Origin: Paramyrothecium sp. XJ0827
Lineage: Eukaryota > Ascomycota > Sordariomycetes > Hypocreales > Stachybotryaceae
Assembly (NCBI GenBank): GCA_020881915.1
Contig: JAJFPB010000004.1
Span: forward strand, 1,488,001-1,552,000
Direction: 5' to 3'
Length of the DNA stretch: 64,000 nucleotides
Below are positions 22,303-32,907 of this stretch, piece by piece; the stretch's first letter is position 1; each line of letters begins with the position of its first letter. The position numbers and the translations under genes were made by a program. The notes under the pieces were generated by a model. The model was not told the origin of the DNA. It saw only the letters and a program-made list of their open reading frames with translations, and ran no database searches.

Positions 22303-23091
22303 TCATCCAAGCATGCTTCTTTTCCTGCCTCTCATCCTGACCTCCTCTAGTTTCTTGAGGACTATTGGAGCCTGTTTGAAGCTTTCCTTATAAGCCTCCA
22401 GAAGTTGACCGAATATGCACTCTGCTCGTGGGTGTGTGCTGCCAAAGGCCCGTTCCAAAACATAGAGGTCGACTGCACGATCCTCGTCAGACGTACTTCC
22501 GCTGGCAAGGCCGAGATCTATGATTACAATCTCTCCGTCAAGTGGAGACGATTGGCTTTCGCGATCGCCGGTGCCCAGAGGACTCAACATCATGTTGCTT
22601 GTCGTCAGGTCGCCGTGAACGATGCCGATCTTGTGCATCTTGCCTATCGACGCGCCAATCCGACGCATCAAACCCTTCAGCTCCTCGTCCTGCTCGATGC
22701 CCTCGGTGCGTGTGCCTAGCGCCTTGTTGATGCCTACCCGAACCGGGGCCCCGTGAATCCATTCCAGCATCAACCACCCCGCCGACTCGTCGATCGCATA
22801 GACTGCGGGAACGCGCAGGCCATCGCGGCGGCACTTGGCCAGAATGCGCGCCTCGGACAGGATTCGGTGTCGCGTCAGGCGCTGGTCGAGGATGGGATGC
22901 CGCCAGGGCTTCGGGGGCCGGTACTTGAGAGCGCACGGCAGGTCGGGTAGCAAGTAGGTGGTTTGATAGAGGCGGCCCTCTGCGCCCTGGGTGATGAGGG
23001 TTGGCGGGGTCGACGTGGGGTACTCGAGCACCTTGGGCAGGGGGAACTGGTGAGCCGTGGGCGGCTGGTCAGTCGTCGAGGTAGCCATGGT
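22303..23091 (-). CDS. bud32: BUD32, EKC/KEOPS complex kinase
   Basis: A single minus-strand exon of 262 aa. The start at 23091 has an excellent context (CACCATGG) and is the first ATG in frame. A longer frame to 23229 exists but would have to begin at GTG. Kinase signatures are those of the small PRPK/Bud32 family: the Lys-containing ALKYRPPKPWRHP segment, HGDLTTSNMML as catalytic loop, DLGLAS in place of the usual DFG, and the typical C-terminal VRMRGRKRSMLG. Bud32 works with Kae1, Cgi121 and Pcc1 in forming the t6A modification on ANN-decoding tRNAs, and has roles in telomere and transcription control. Yeast Bud32 is of the same length (261 aa). Confidence 0.95.
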   Translation of the reverse strand, partial: TMATSTTDQPPTAHQFPLPKVLEYPTSTPPTLITQGAEGRLYQTTYLLPDLPCALKYRPPKPWRHPILDQRLTRHRILSEARILAKCRRDGLRVPAVYAIDESAGWLMLEWIHGAPVRVGINKALGTRTEGIEQDEELKGLMRRIGASIGKMHKIGIVHGDLTTSNMMLSPLGTGDRESQSSPLDGEIVIIDLGLASGSTSDEDRAVDLYVLERAFGSTHPRAECIFGQLLEAYKESFKQAPIVLKKLEEVRMRGRKRSMLG

Positions 23092-24177
23092 GCTTGCTGT
23101 GGCTGCGGCTGCGGCCAAGGTCTTGATTCTTTCTTGTTCCAGGCTCCTCACGAGCCGTAAAAACGTGCCAGAGGATGCACGAGTGACGTGCTCCCTATCA
23201 TGTGCGGTGGGTTCGGCGATTGGTGCCACGACTGTGGGTTACAGACATGCAAGTCGTCACATCCCACGTTCGCCCTGCTCGCGAGGACGAATGATAGTGC
23301 TTGCGCAAAAAAACCTACCGAACCGGATGTACCTCGGCACCCAGAGTACCGTACCTCGCTGCGTACCTCACGTAAGGTAGCATTAAGGTAAGGCAAGGTA
23401 AGGTTGATGGTGCTCAGCGACAAGCACACTAATTACGCCGTCTCCTTTGCATCTTGACATGATAAACCAGCAAGGCACTAGAGGACAAGCAGACGCGACT
23501 AATGAAGTGCGACATCCCGTCACGTGCGGGACTGTTACTCACCTAATTCTCACCGCCATCACGACCCTGTCTCTCAACGGTTTGGCACCACAAACGCCCG
23601 TCCTAAAGCACCACTGTTTGTACCCTAGCACCATGCCCCTTACAGACGACATTCGCGGTGGGTGAGTGAGGCCGCTCAGGGCTTGCGCTTGCGCTTGTTC
23701 TGTTCCCTGTATCACACGAGACAGCCGCCCTGCCCTACAGCAGAGGGGAGCTCCACGAACCACCCGACCCGTAGCTGCAGCTGCAGGGGTGGACGGATGG
23801 CTGGATGGTGGCAGGTTGGCGGGCGGGATTTTGGCTACCCAATATCCATCGCGAGGGCTTGTCCCCCCCAGGGCCGTCCCAGTCCCAGTCCCCGCCCACC
23901 AGTTGCGACACCCTAAATGGTATATTGACCTCGCTGCAGCCGAATACGGCAACGGGAGGCGCACAACCATGTCCGCCGTGGCCAGTCGTGTCCCCCTCTC
24001 TCTCTTCCTTCTTTCCCAAAAACCGCCGTCATCCATTCGTCGCTGTAACCCAACGTTACGTTTCCTGCTGCCGCTGTTCACTTGCGCTTGGCTGCTCCCT
24101 CATCCCGTCCTGGACCATGATCTGTGACTCTCGCCAGCACCCCTCAAACTGCGCGCTCCCCTACAAACGTCTTCATC
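23092..24177. other. Divergent intergenic region BUD32 / membrane protein gene, 1.1 kb
   Basis: Non-coding. A dense cluster of TACCTC and AAGGTA words lies at 23331-23404, about 250 bp upstream of the BUD32 start. The rest is GC-rich with CAGTCCC-type runs. Overlapping open frames at 23539-24185 on both strands have no domain content. Confidence 0.55.
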
Positions 24178-24927
24178 ATGGCTGAGTCTGGCTGGATTCA
24201 GTGGACCATTATCCTTGTGCTGACCGCCCTCCTGCTCTCCTTCGTCGTGCTCGCTCAGGTCGCTTCCAAGTATTCGGCGGCTTATATAGATGCGCCCAAG
24301 GAGGTCGCCGCCTTCCTCGACACCGTCGACTTTTCAATCCAAGAAAACGAAGACTATGACCGCGACGTCGCCAAGGTCCAGCGCCTTGAGGACAAGATCC
24401 GTCTTGGTCGGCTCCTGCGCGAGATCCAGAAAGGGGGCGATGACCTGCGCGAGGAGCTCAATGGGTTGCTCCTCGCCGAAGGTGGGACGACCTTGAAGAC
24501 GAGCGCAAGAGTGTTGTGGGCTGCCAAACGATCTCGGCTCGAGGACCGTGTGCGACGACTCGATCTCTTGCGCATGCGATTCTTGGTTGTCTACATGAGT
24601 ATCCTAGCCACCACCGTAGACAAGCCTCCGCCGCCTCCACCGCCCGCTCCTCCTTTGCCCGCAGACCCTGAGAAGATTGCCGCCTTCACTACGCCCATCA
24701 AGCCAACTCTTACCAAGTCGCTGACCGATAGTATCACGAGACGCCCACCTCTGCGCCGGCTCACAACCCAGGCCATCGGCCATCAGGACACGATGACGCG
24801 ACCGCACAAGAGGGGCTGGGCTGGTGTCGTAGAGGAGCTGCAGACCTCCCCACGGATGCAGCAGCGTCACGCCTCGATAGAGCAGGCCATGGCACAGCCA
24901 CTGTCTCCGACACAGATCACGCCATGA
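24178..24927 (+). CDS. Conserved-looking single-pass membrane protein, unknown function
   Basis: A single exon of 249 aa, starting at the ATG at 24178 (ATCATGGCT). The N-terminus carries one strong hydrophobic segment (about residues 6-30, in WIQWTIILVLTALLLSF), then an acidic charged region with alternating Leu/Lys/Glu suited to a coiled coil (about 55-125). Next come a second, weaker hydrophobic patch (FLVVYMSILATTV) and a proline tract (PPPPPPPAPPLPA, about 150-163). The C-terminus is Ser/Thr/Arg-rich and probably disordered. I do not recognise the family. The arrangement suggests an endomembrane anchor with a cytosolic tail. The regular codon pattern and the start context support it as a real gene. 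Confidence 0.72.
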   Translation: MAESGWIQWTIILVLTALLLSFVVLAQVASKYSAAYIDAPKEVAAFLDTVDFSIQENEDYDRDVAKVQRLEDKIRLGRLLREIQKGGDDLREELNGLLLAEGGTTLKTSARVLWAAKRSRLEDRVRRLDLLRMRFLVVYMSILATTVDKPPPPPPPAPPLPADPEKIAAFTTPIKPTLTKSLTDSITRRPPLRRLTTQAIGHQDTMTRPHKRGWAGVVEELQTSPRMQQRHASIEQAMAQPLSPTQITP

Positions 24928-25387
24928 AGTCACCACTACGATGCCCGGTTCAGGTTCAGTTTTAGATATCGCTTAAAACGACATGAGTTTATGACAGCAA
25001 TGTGTCCATGAGAAAATCGGTTCTCTAGCTCGGCCGACAGCACCTTTGCCACAAGGCCTGGTTTTCACGTTGGGCCAGCCTTGCCTGCCGCCTGCGTTGA
25101 CGATTCGCGGCTTATTCACATAACGGTTGTGGAAAGTTTTGGAAGTTGTGGAGTTAATTCATGAAGAATATGAATGTACGAACAGCATGCATGGGACTTC
25201 AGGTCCTGGAGTTTATGAGAGGAAGCACTACCCGTCACTTCACTTAGATAGGATACCCCCTTTTCCACTGCCCTTAGCGTTTTTTGTGATTTATCTCAGC
25301 GTGAATAGACACAATTCACTATGACATGATCTCTCTCGAGCAAGTGACGCGATGCCACTGCGGCTCGCCTTCTGGGACCGCAAGAAG
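24928..25387. other. Intergenic between convergent genes, 0.46 kb
   Basis: These are the 3' flanks of the membrane-protein gene and of the minus-strand CMD-like gene. I see no further structure. Confidence 0.6.
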
Positions 25388-26066
25388 CTAGTGGCCAGCA
25401 GCAGAAACTGGACCTGGGCCAGTTCCGTTCCTTTCGCCGACTACATGACGTTAGAGGCTTTCGTTGTATACAGGGCTGAGTACTCACCGTCCAAGGCGAC
25501 AAGAAACCGGCTTACGCAATTGTAACATGCGACCTGCGGGAATGTCTCAGCTCGGGCATCTCATGGTCAAACACTATAGCGCCTACCGTTGCAGTAAGTT
25601 CGACAACTTCCTGGTCGTTGAACAAGCTCTTGATCAACGCGAATGTGTCATCCTTTACGTGGACGTTTCTCGTCATCTCGTCGGCGTACAGCAGCACCGC
25701 CCACTGCCGCTCACTGAGTTCATCCGGCCTCTCACCCAGCCGGTCCTGCTTGACGTGCTCCATCGCCGCCTCGCTCACGCCGCCCTTGACTGCAAGGGGC
25801 GCGTGGTGCGCCCACTCGTACCAAGCTTTGTTGCAGACAGCGACTCTGCTGATGGCCAGCTCCCGGAGGTCGTCGCCCAGAGATGTCTTGGTCCGGACAG
25901 CGCCGAGGAAAGAGTTCCACCCGTCGGCTACGGGAGGTGAGTGCAGGAGAGCGAGATCAAGAGGCTGCAGCGGACGAGGCGCCCGGCGAGCTTGAATGCG
26001 CTGGACAATGGCAGCATCCTCGGGAGTAGAGGTCGGTGGAGGATCGGTAACGTAGGGGATTCTCAT
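25388..26066 (-). CDS. Carboxymuconolactone decarboxylase / AhpD-like protein
   Basis: Three minus-strand exons: 25587-26066, 25488-25533 and 25388-25440. Introns are 53 nt (GTAGGC donor) and 47 nt (GTGAGT donor), giving 192 aa in phase. The start MRIPYVTDPPP fits the common start of fungal members. An all-helical CMD core is seen: SLGDDLRELAISRVAV, then the YEWAHHAPLA segment, then ELTAT-VACYNCVSRFLVALDV across the splice junctions, ending GERNGTGPG. The classical AhpD CxxC pair is absent and the His-His in WAHH sits at that position, as in many fungal relatives, so peroxidase chemistry cannot be assumed. The exact substrate is unknown. Retention of intron 1 would give a different C-terminus (AIVFDHEMPEL). 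Confidence 0.82.
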
Positions 26067-27151
26067 TGTTAAAGCGGACTGACCGTCACAAAGATGTATG
26101 TGTAGGACTGAACAATTGACGTTGGAATTTGAGGAAATCACTCGAAACTTGTAGCGCTGCACGTATCGAAAATAATTGTAAGTTCAAATATTTGGCCGAC
26201 ACGCATACCGTCATGCGTGAGGTGTGTCGCCGTCCATCGGAAAGCAGCCCGGGCGCGGGGTGTGATAGTTGGAGCTCCACAACCCGAGATTCGGCGTTGC
26301 ATTCCGGCAATCAATGTCGGCTGCAGGACAACGCCAAAATAGCAATACATATGACTAGTAACCTGCAACTATAGAACACGCACATGCTATGTGCTAAGCT
26401 AATTCAGTATCCCCGCAGTCAATCTGTTTCAATATGTCCGATGTCCCATGCAATATATTTGCAAGGTTTTGCGAGTGGGTTCAATTCGAGATGGTAGGCT
26501 ATAAAGAGGATTCTCCCAAAAGCTGGGACCCTGAAGCAAATGGCCTCACCAAGCGGTTAGTAAAGCAACGGATACCGCAAAACTTCAACTTCAACTTACT
26601 TTTAAATGGTTGCAATTATTATCCTAAAGGATTCTTTACGTAAAGACAAATGTTTCTCCCAGGGTTTTTAATTTTTAATTTTATCTATGTTTTGCGGACA
26701 AAATATAACAAGATATAAGGCAACTTGCGATTGCTACGGAGTCAGTTTCCTGTTTTGCACACCTTGAAGTACAGAATGACGATGACGGCGCACCGCCAAA
26801 CTCTGTTTTCGAGCACAATCATATACTCTCGAAAGTTCCTATCCAAACTCTCCTGCAATCTATCTCTGAGCTATCAAGTCCATAGATTTCGGACGTTGGT
26901 CCAGACTCCAGACCCTAGGCAGACCCGGGGTCAAGGAGCCTCAATAGATAAAAGCTCCTTAGTATGGGAGCTATGACCATGTCGTGCACAAGGTGGTGCA
27001 TTAACGCGTCCCCTCACGTGACGTGCCTGTGCACTCGGCAACCTGGGGGCCTCTGGTGCCATTTACTTTACGCGAGCTATCTTTTTCGCGTCTGCCTCAA
27101 CCCTCCTCCCTCGACGGACTCTCTCCCACTGTGCTGCGCTCGTCGGTCACA
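26067..27151. other. Divergent intergenic region CMD-like / SPT16 with AT-rich relic
   Basis: The middle (about 26400-26760) is distinctly AT-rich and matches a second degenerate copy near 47.3 kb (described separately). The 26850-27150 part is the SPT16 promoter and leader. No gene can be supported. Confidence 0.6.
26550..26757 (+). repeat. Degenerate AT-rich dispersed repeat, copy A
   Basis: The segment begins CAAGCGGTTAGTAAAG, contains ACCGCA and a long A/T-rich stretch, and ends AACTTGCG...CAGTTTCCTGTTTTGC (26722-26757). The same ordered words occur in the same orientation at 47244-47408. This points to two decayed copies of one element. The AT bias and preserved landmarks are what repeat-induced point mutation would leave. 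The original element (LTR, MITE or other) cannot be told. Confidence 0.55.
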
Positions 27152-30100
27152 ATGGCGGAAGTCAAGATCGACAACAAGCTCTTCCACGAGCGCATTTCGC
27201 ATTTTGCGACTGCTTGGAAAAATGACCTCCGCTCAAAGGATGGTCTGTTCGGGGGAGCTTCGTCCATGGTCGTCACCATGGGCAAGGTGGAGGAGGTGCC
27301 CGAGTTTCATAAGAACAACGCCATGCACGTAGGTGTTCCCATCGCTGCCAATCGCACGGCATCGCGACCGTCTTGCGACTAACTCGCCGCAGTTTTGGCT
27401 TCTTGGATACGAGTTCCCTACGACACTGATGCTCTTCACCGTCGAGACCCTATACATCCTTACCACACAAAAGAAAGGTATGCAATTGGACAGACGCATC
27501 GATGCGATCATTCGTTGCTAACGACACCGTAGCGAAACATCTTGAACAGCTCAAGGGCGGTCGATTCCCGATCGAAGTCCTCGTCCGTGGCAAAGACGCC
27601 GCCGAGAACGAGAAGCTTTTTGTGCAGATCACCGACAAGATAAAGGAGGCAGGAGTAAGGTTGAATCATCCGCGCTTGCTAGAACATCTCTAACGCTGTG
27701 TTGCTATAGAACAAGGTGGGCGTTATTGCCAAGGACACCTCCAAAGGCCCCTTTATCGATGAGTGGAAGAAGGTATTCAGCGAGCACTGCAAGGATGTCG
27801 AGACCGTGGACATCTCCACAGCTTTGTCTACACATGCCTTCGCCGTCAAAGACGAGGGCGAACTTCGAGCGATGCGCACATCATCAAAGGCCTGTGTTGC
27901 CTTGATGACTCCATACTTCCTCGACGAAATGTCCAACATCCTTGATGCCGAGAAGAAGGTCAAGCACTCAACTCTTGCTGAAAAGGTCGACAAGAAGCTT
28001 GACGACGTCAACTTCTGGAAGACTGTTCAGCTTCCCAGCAAAGCCAAACTGCCTTCCGACCTTGATCCGGCTCAACTGGATTGGATTCTCGGCCCGTCTA
28101 TCCAGAGCGGCGGCAAGTTTGACCTCCGCTTTGCTGGGGAGCCGAATGACGACAATCTCCACGCTGGTATCATTATCGCTGCCTTGGGTCTCAGATATAA
28201 GTCATACTGCTCTTCCATTGCGCGAACTTACCTGGTGGATCCCAACAAGTCACAAGAGAGTAATTACAAATTGCTTTACCTGATTCACAACACCATCATC
28301 AAGGAGATCAGGGACGGCATGACCGCAAAGGAAGTGTACTCCAGGGCTCTCAGCATTATAAAGAGCAAGAAGCCGGACATGGAGAAACATTTCCTGAAAA
28401 ACGTCGGTTGGGGCATCGGTCTAGAAAATAAGGATCCGACGTTGGTTCTCAACGCCAAGAATTCGCGAGTGCTCAAGGACGGTATGACTTTGATCATCAA
28501 CACCGGTTTTCAAGACATCAACAACCCTGAACCCCAGGACAAGAACAGCAAGGTTTATTCCCTTGTACTGACGGATACCATTCGAGTGACAACCGCTGAA
28601 CCGGTTGTTTTCACTGCCGAAGCACCCACAAGCGCAGATGCAAACTCATTCTTCTTCAAGGACGACGAAGAGACTGCACCCGCGCCAAAGAAGGAGAAGA
28701 AGGATTCCCGTGTTGGCGCAGTCGCAACCAAGAACATTACTAGCACTCGACTTCGTTCTGAGCGCTCAACGCAAGTTGATGAAGATGCCGACAAGAAACG
28801 TCGTGAGCATCAGAAGGAGCTTGCTGCCAAGAAACAGAAAGAAGGGCTCGCCAGGTTCGCTGAGGCCACAGGCGGGCAAAACGGCGGCGAGGTAAAGAAG
28901 TTCAAGCGCTTCGAATCATACAAGCGAGACAATCAGTTCCCCTTGAAAATCAGGAACCTTGAGATCGTGGTTGATGCCAAGAACAACACGGTCGTTCTCC
29001 CAATCATGGGAAGACCCGTTCCGTTCCACATCAACACCATCAAAAACGCCAGCAAAAGCGATGAGGGCGATTTCGCCTTTCTGCGAGTCAATTTCCTTTC
29101 TCCTGGTCAGGGTGTCGGTCGCAAGGACGATCAGCCTTTCGAGGATGCTTCAGCACACTTTGTCAGGAGTTTGACCTTCCGTTCGGCAGATGGCGATAGA
29201 TACAGTGAAATTGCTACACAAATCTCGAACATGAAGCGCGACGCCGTGAAGAAGGAGCAGGAGAAGAAGGACATGGAGGATGTCGTAGAGCAGGATAAGT
29301 TGATGGAAATTCGAAGTAAGTATTCCGATGCGAAGTGAGGTTGCTCAAGGACTAACAAACCCACTAGACCGCCGCCCGGCCGTTTTGGATAACGTCTACA
29401 TCCGGCCTGCCATGGAGGGCAAGCGAGTTCCTGGCAAGGTTGAGATTCACCAGAACGGTATTCGTTATCAATCGCCGCTGAACGCTTCTCACCGGGTTGA
29501 CATCCTTTTCTCCAACGTCCGCCATCTCTTCTTTCAACCCTGCGCCCATGAGCTGATTGTCATCATCCACATCCACCTCAAGGACCCGATCATCGTCGGT
29601 AACAAGAAGAAGACCAAGGACGTTCAATTCTATCGTGAAGCAACAGACATCCAATTCGACGAGACGGGTCACCGCAAGAGGAAATACCGATATGGCGACG
29701 AGGATGAATTCGAGGCTGAGCAGGAAGAACGAAGACGCCGTACTGAGCTTGACCGGCTGTTCCAAGGCTTTGCCCAGAAGATAGCCGAGGCTGGCCGCAA
29801 TGAAGGCATCGAAGTTGATATGCCTATTCGTGACCTTGGCTTCCACGGTGTGCCGTTCCGCAGCAACGTTTTCATTCAGCCTACGACCGACTGCATCATT
29901 CAGGTTGTGGAACCTCCCTTCATGGTACTCACTATTGAGGACGTTGAAATTGCCCATCTCGAACGTGTACAGTTTGGCTTGAAGAACTTTGATATGGTCT
30001 TCGTCTTCAAGGACTTCACACGGGCACCTTACCACGTCAACACCATCCCAGTCGAGTATTTAGATCAGGTCAAGGACTTCCTGGACTCTTCGGATATCGC

Positions 30101-30473
30101 ATACACTGAAGGTCCTCTCAACCTTAACTGGCCTACCATCATGAAGACCGTCACGGCGGACACCCATCAGTTCTTCGTTGATGGCGGCTGGTCGTTCCTT
30201 CAGGCCGATTCAGATGACGAAGGCTCGGTCGAGTCGGAACAGGAGTCGGCCTTTGAGATTGACGACGACGAGCTGGATGAGGCATCGGAGTCGAGCGAAG
30301 ACGGCTCAGACTATGGCAGCAATGCAAGCGACGACGACGACGATGAGGATGCGGAGCTAGATAGCGATGAGGAGGGCGAGGATTGGGACGAGCTGGAGGC
30401 CAAGGCGAAGAAGCGTGATCGCGAGAGCGCCATGGAGGATGATGATCGCGGCGCTAAGAAACGGAGACGCTAG
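27152..30473 (+). CDS. spt16: SPT16, large subunit of the FACT histone chaperone
   Basis: Five exons: 27152-27328, 27393-27477, 27533-27654, 27710-29315 and 29368-30473. Introns of 64, 55, 55 and 52 nt all keep phase, giving 1031 aa, the usual length. Domain order: N-terminal aminopeptidase-P-like lobe ([11 protein letters not shown]), inactive M24 peptidase fold (about 180-450), Lys/Glu-rich linker (about 460-540), dimerisation and middle domains ([27 protein letters not shown]), double PH fold that binds H3-H4, then a strongly acidic tail ([18 protein letters not shown]) ending in basic KKRRR. With Pob3 it loosens nucleosomes ahead of polymerases and restores them behind. The first three short exons match conserved segments well. 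The start at 27152 follows the sequence GGTCACAATGG. Confidence 0.97.
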
Positions 30474-31293
30474 GCCAGAGCATGTCGCTCGAGACAGGGA
30501 AGGGGAAGGACTCGCTCTGGGTCCCTGGATGACATTTTTCATATTGAGATATTCCCAACCTGCTGTACTAAAATTGGATTTGGTTGTTATTTTTCGTCAA
30601 GGTTTGTTTCATTAGGGCAGATGCGCAAATGGCACGGCTGGTCTAGCTTGAGATTCAAAGTAACATGGCTTCACAACATCCTCGTGCCACTGGCCAAGGT
30701 ACTCAAAGACGCATGTGAATTCTTGTGCCCGTGGCACAAAAAGGAATGGGCGTTGAGCAGGAGTCAAACAATTGCTGTACAAGGTTCAATTCTATGGTTA
30801 ATTGAATGAAATAAACAAAATGAAAACTCCCCTAACTCCATTCCTAGCATGGAACCAAAAGGCTTCCATTGAGAGACATGTTCGCCTCGGTTTTCTGCTA
30901 TCCCAATCGCAACCGCAGACAAATCACGTTCAGAAAGCAAAACAGGGCAATAAAGCTTGCAGGAAATTGTGCAACCCGTGATCAAAAGAAACCCGCACCG
31001 TCCCGACTTTTTGCATCCCCGATGCTCAAATTTGTGAAGTCGCACAGACTTTCGTACAATCCACGTCGTGCAAGCCCAGCGCCAGTGGATGGAGTCGCAA
31101 TAACGGCCCTGTCAGATGCTCAATCAGGTAGCAGGCTTCATGAAGCCCTAATATCCCTGCGAGGAGAAGTTGAATCAGACTGGATGAGACGCGCGTTTGT
31201 CATGCCATCGTTGCTGTTTATGGGAAGAGCATAGGGAGGAGGTGCGGATGACAAAACCATGCACAACGGGGCATGAGAATCATAGCGAGCTTT
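30474..31293. other. Intergenic between convergent SPT16 and CDC50, 0.8 kb
   Basis: Two facing 3' flanks. There is T-rich sequence just after SPT16 (30530-30610) and an AT-rich segment at 30800-30840. No other feature is visible. Confidence 0.6.
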
Positions 31294-32907
31294 CTAAGCC
31301 TCGCCAGGACGCAGCTCACGGCCAGAGGCAGTGGCAGTGCTCGGGCCACCACTCTTAGGGCCAGGGACGTTGTTCCAGGACAAGTACGTGTGATCACCAA
31401 GTTTCCTAGCTCCCTGTTAGTCCTGCTTTACAAGCGAGCGAAGACATGGTATGGTACCACTGCTCCACTAGGGCTTCCGAGAACATACCTGGGCTTGATA
31501 AGATGAGTAACAGTGAAGACAACACCAAGAACGATGCAAAGTCCACCGACTACCACATAGGCGATGCCCAAGAAGGGATTGCGGCCGCCCATGACCGTGC
31601 GAGTGGTGATAATAATGGACTTGGTACCCTTGAACTCTCGAACTGGGAAGTCTGCACAGCTTGTTAGTACTTGCTTTAATATAAAATCCGAGTGTCAATG
31701 CATACGGTCATCTACGACTAGTTCATAGCGTCCACGCTGCATGGCTTCGGTGTCGTTTCTTTGGTACAGCTTGCTAAAAGTAGGCAAGCCAGCCGTCCGC
31801 ATCCACACGTGAAAGGCCTCCCACTCCTTGAGATTTGGTGGCGGGTTATCCTCCGTGTAGTCGTTGGGGTAACGTTTATGCCAGTTGGGTGGGGGTAGAA
31901 CTTCATCGAAATTGTACTGCGTTTCTCCGTAGAGATCTTTGTCACTGTTCCAAGCGATGTTGGAGTTGTTCTGCATGATGTAGACTTGAGTTTGATTCGA
32001 AGCTTCGCCAGGGGGTGTGATTAGAGTGGGGTTGTCGAAGGTGTCGTTGAACATAGAGTTGGCAATAAGTCCACAGGGGTAGTATGGCAGCTTCCTCTCT
32101 TCGTCACCATAAAGGGGGTCACAGTCGCCACTCCTGATATCGTCGTAGGTGCGCTTCGTTCCTTTCAGCTGCTCGGTATCGAAGGACTCGACGTATCGTC
32201 GGTGGTTTTGGTAGAAGTTGGTGAGATGATAGTAGAAGAGAACCGGAGGCCCCATGTTATCTGGAATAGAGAACCTCAGGTAGCACCGGGTGGTGCTTAC
32301 TCGCACGCCGTTCTCAAGGGTAACATCGACCTCGCGCTGTGCGGCCCACTCCGCATTGATAGGTTCGCCTGTGTTTTTGAAAGCCGTAGTCACGAATTCC
32401 GGTCCCATGGCCTTGAAAGAGCCACTGCTGCCGTCATTGTAGTCGGGCGCGGTGTCTGCGCAATTTGTGTAATCGAGCTGGATCTCTTGAACCTAAAAGT
32501 AGAGGCGTTAGACAGCCAGGCCTTCTTGGGCGCCATATACAGAACGTACCAGCGAGTTTGCGTAAAGGAGCAGGCCTCCAATAGGAGCGAAGATGATGCC
32601 GATCGTAAAGAACAGCGGCAAGACCGTCTTCGGGGTCAAGATTGGTCTGCAGCTGTCAACACTACTCGCTCGTAGCGAAAAGGGAACGGTCGCAACTCAC
32701 TGCCAGGCCTTCAATCGCTGCTGTCTGAACGCATTATCTGTAGCGATCGGGTCAGCCAAGCAAGTTCACAGGTTGCCGTCATTTCCGGCGCTTCCACGTA
32801 CTTGCGGGGCGACGGCTCTTCTTCTTCTCGGTCTGCTTCGAGGTCGAATCGTTTGAGTTGGAGTCTATGGAGTCGGTGTGCCCGATGCCTCGCGGAGTGT
32901 CGGACAT
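31294..32907 (-). CDS. Cdc50/Lem3 family subunit of a P4-ATPase lipid flippase
   Basis: Six minus-strand exons: 32802-32907, 32701-32737, 32550-32646, 31706-32492, 31489-31651 and 31294-31405. Introns of 64, 54, 57, 54 and 83 nt keep phase, giving 433 aa. Family landmarks: [19 protein letters not shown] before the first membrane span ([20 protein letters not shown]), a large extracytoplasmic domain with several Cys and N-glycosylation sites (NDT, NQT, NNS), then [17 protein letters not shown] and the second span ([19 protein letters not shown]). It ends in a short cytosolic tail with [15 protein letters not shown]. Cdc50 proteins chaperone P4-ATPases out of the ER and are part of the active flippase that moves aminophospholipids to the cytosolic leaflet. 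Which of the fungal paralogues (Cdc50, Lem3 or Crf1) it corresponds to I cannot say. Confidence 0.95.

Noticed and set aside
23092..23229. N-terminal extension of BUD32
   Set aside because: The extension would begin at GTG. The first ATG at 23091 has a near-perfect context and gives the family's normal length.
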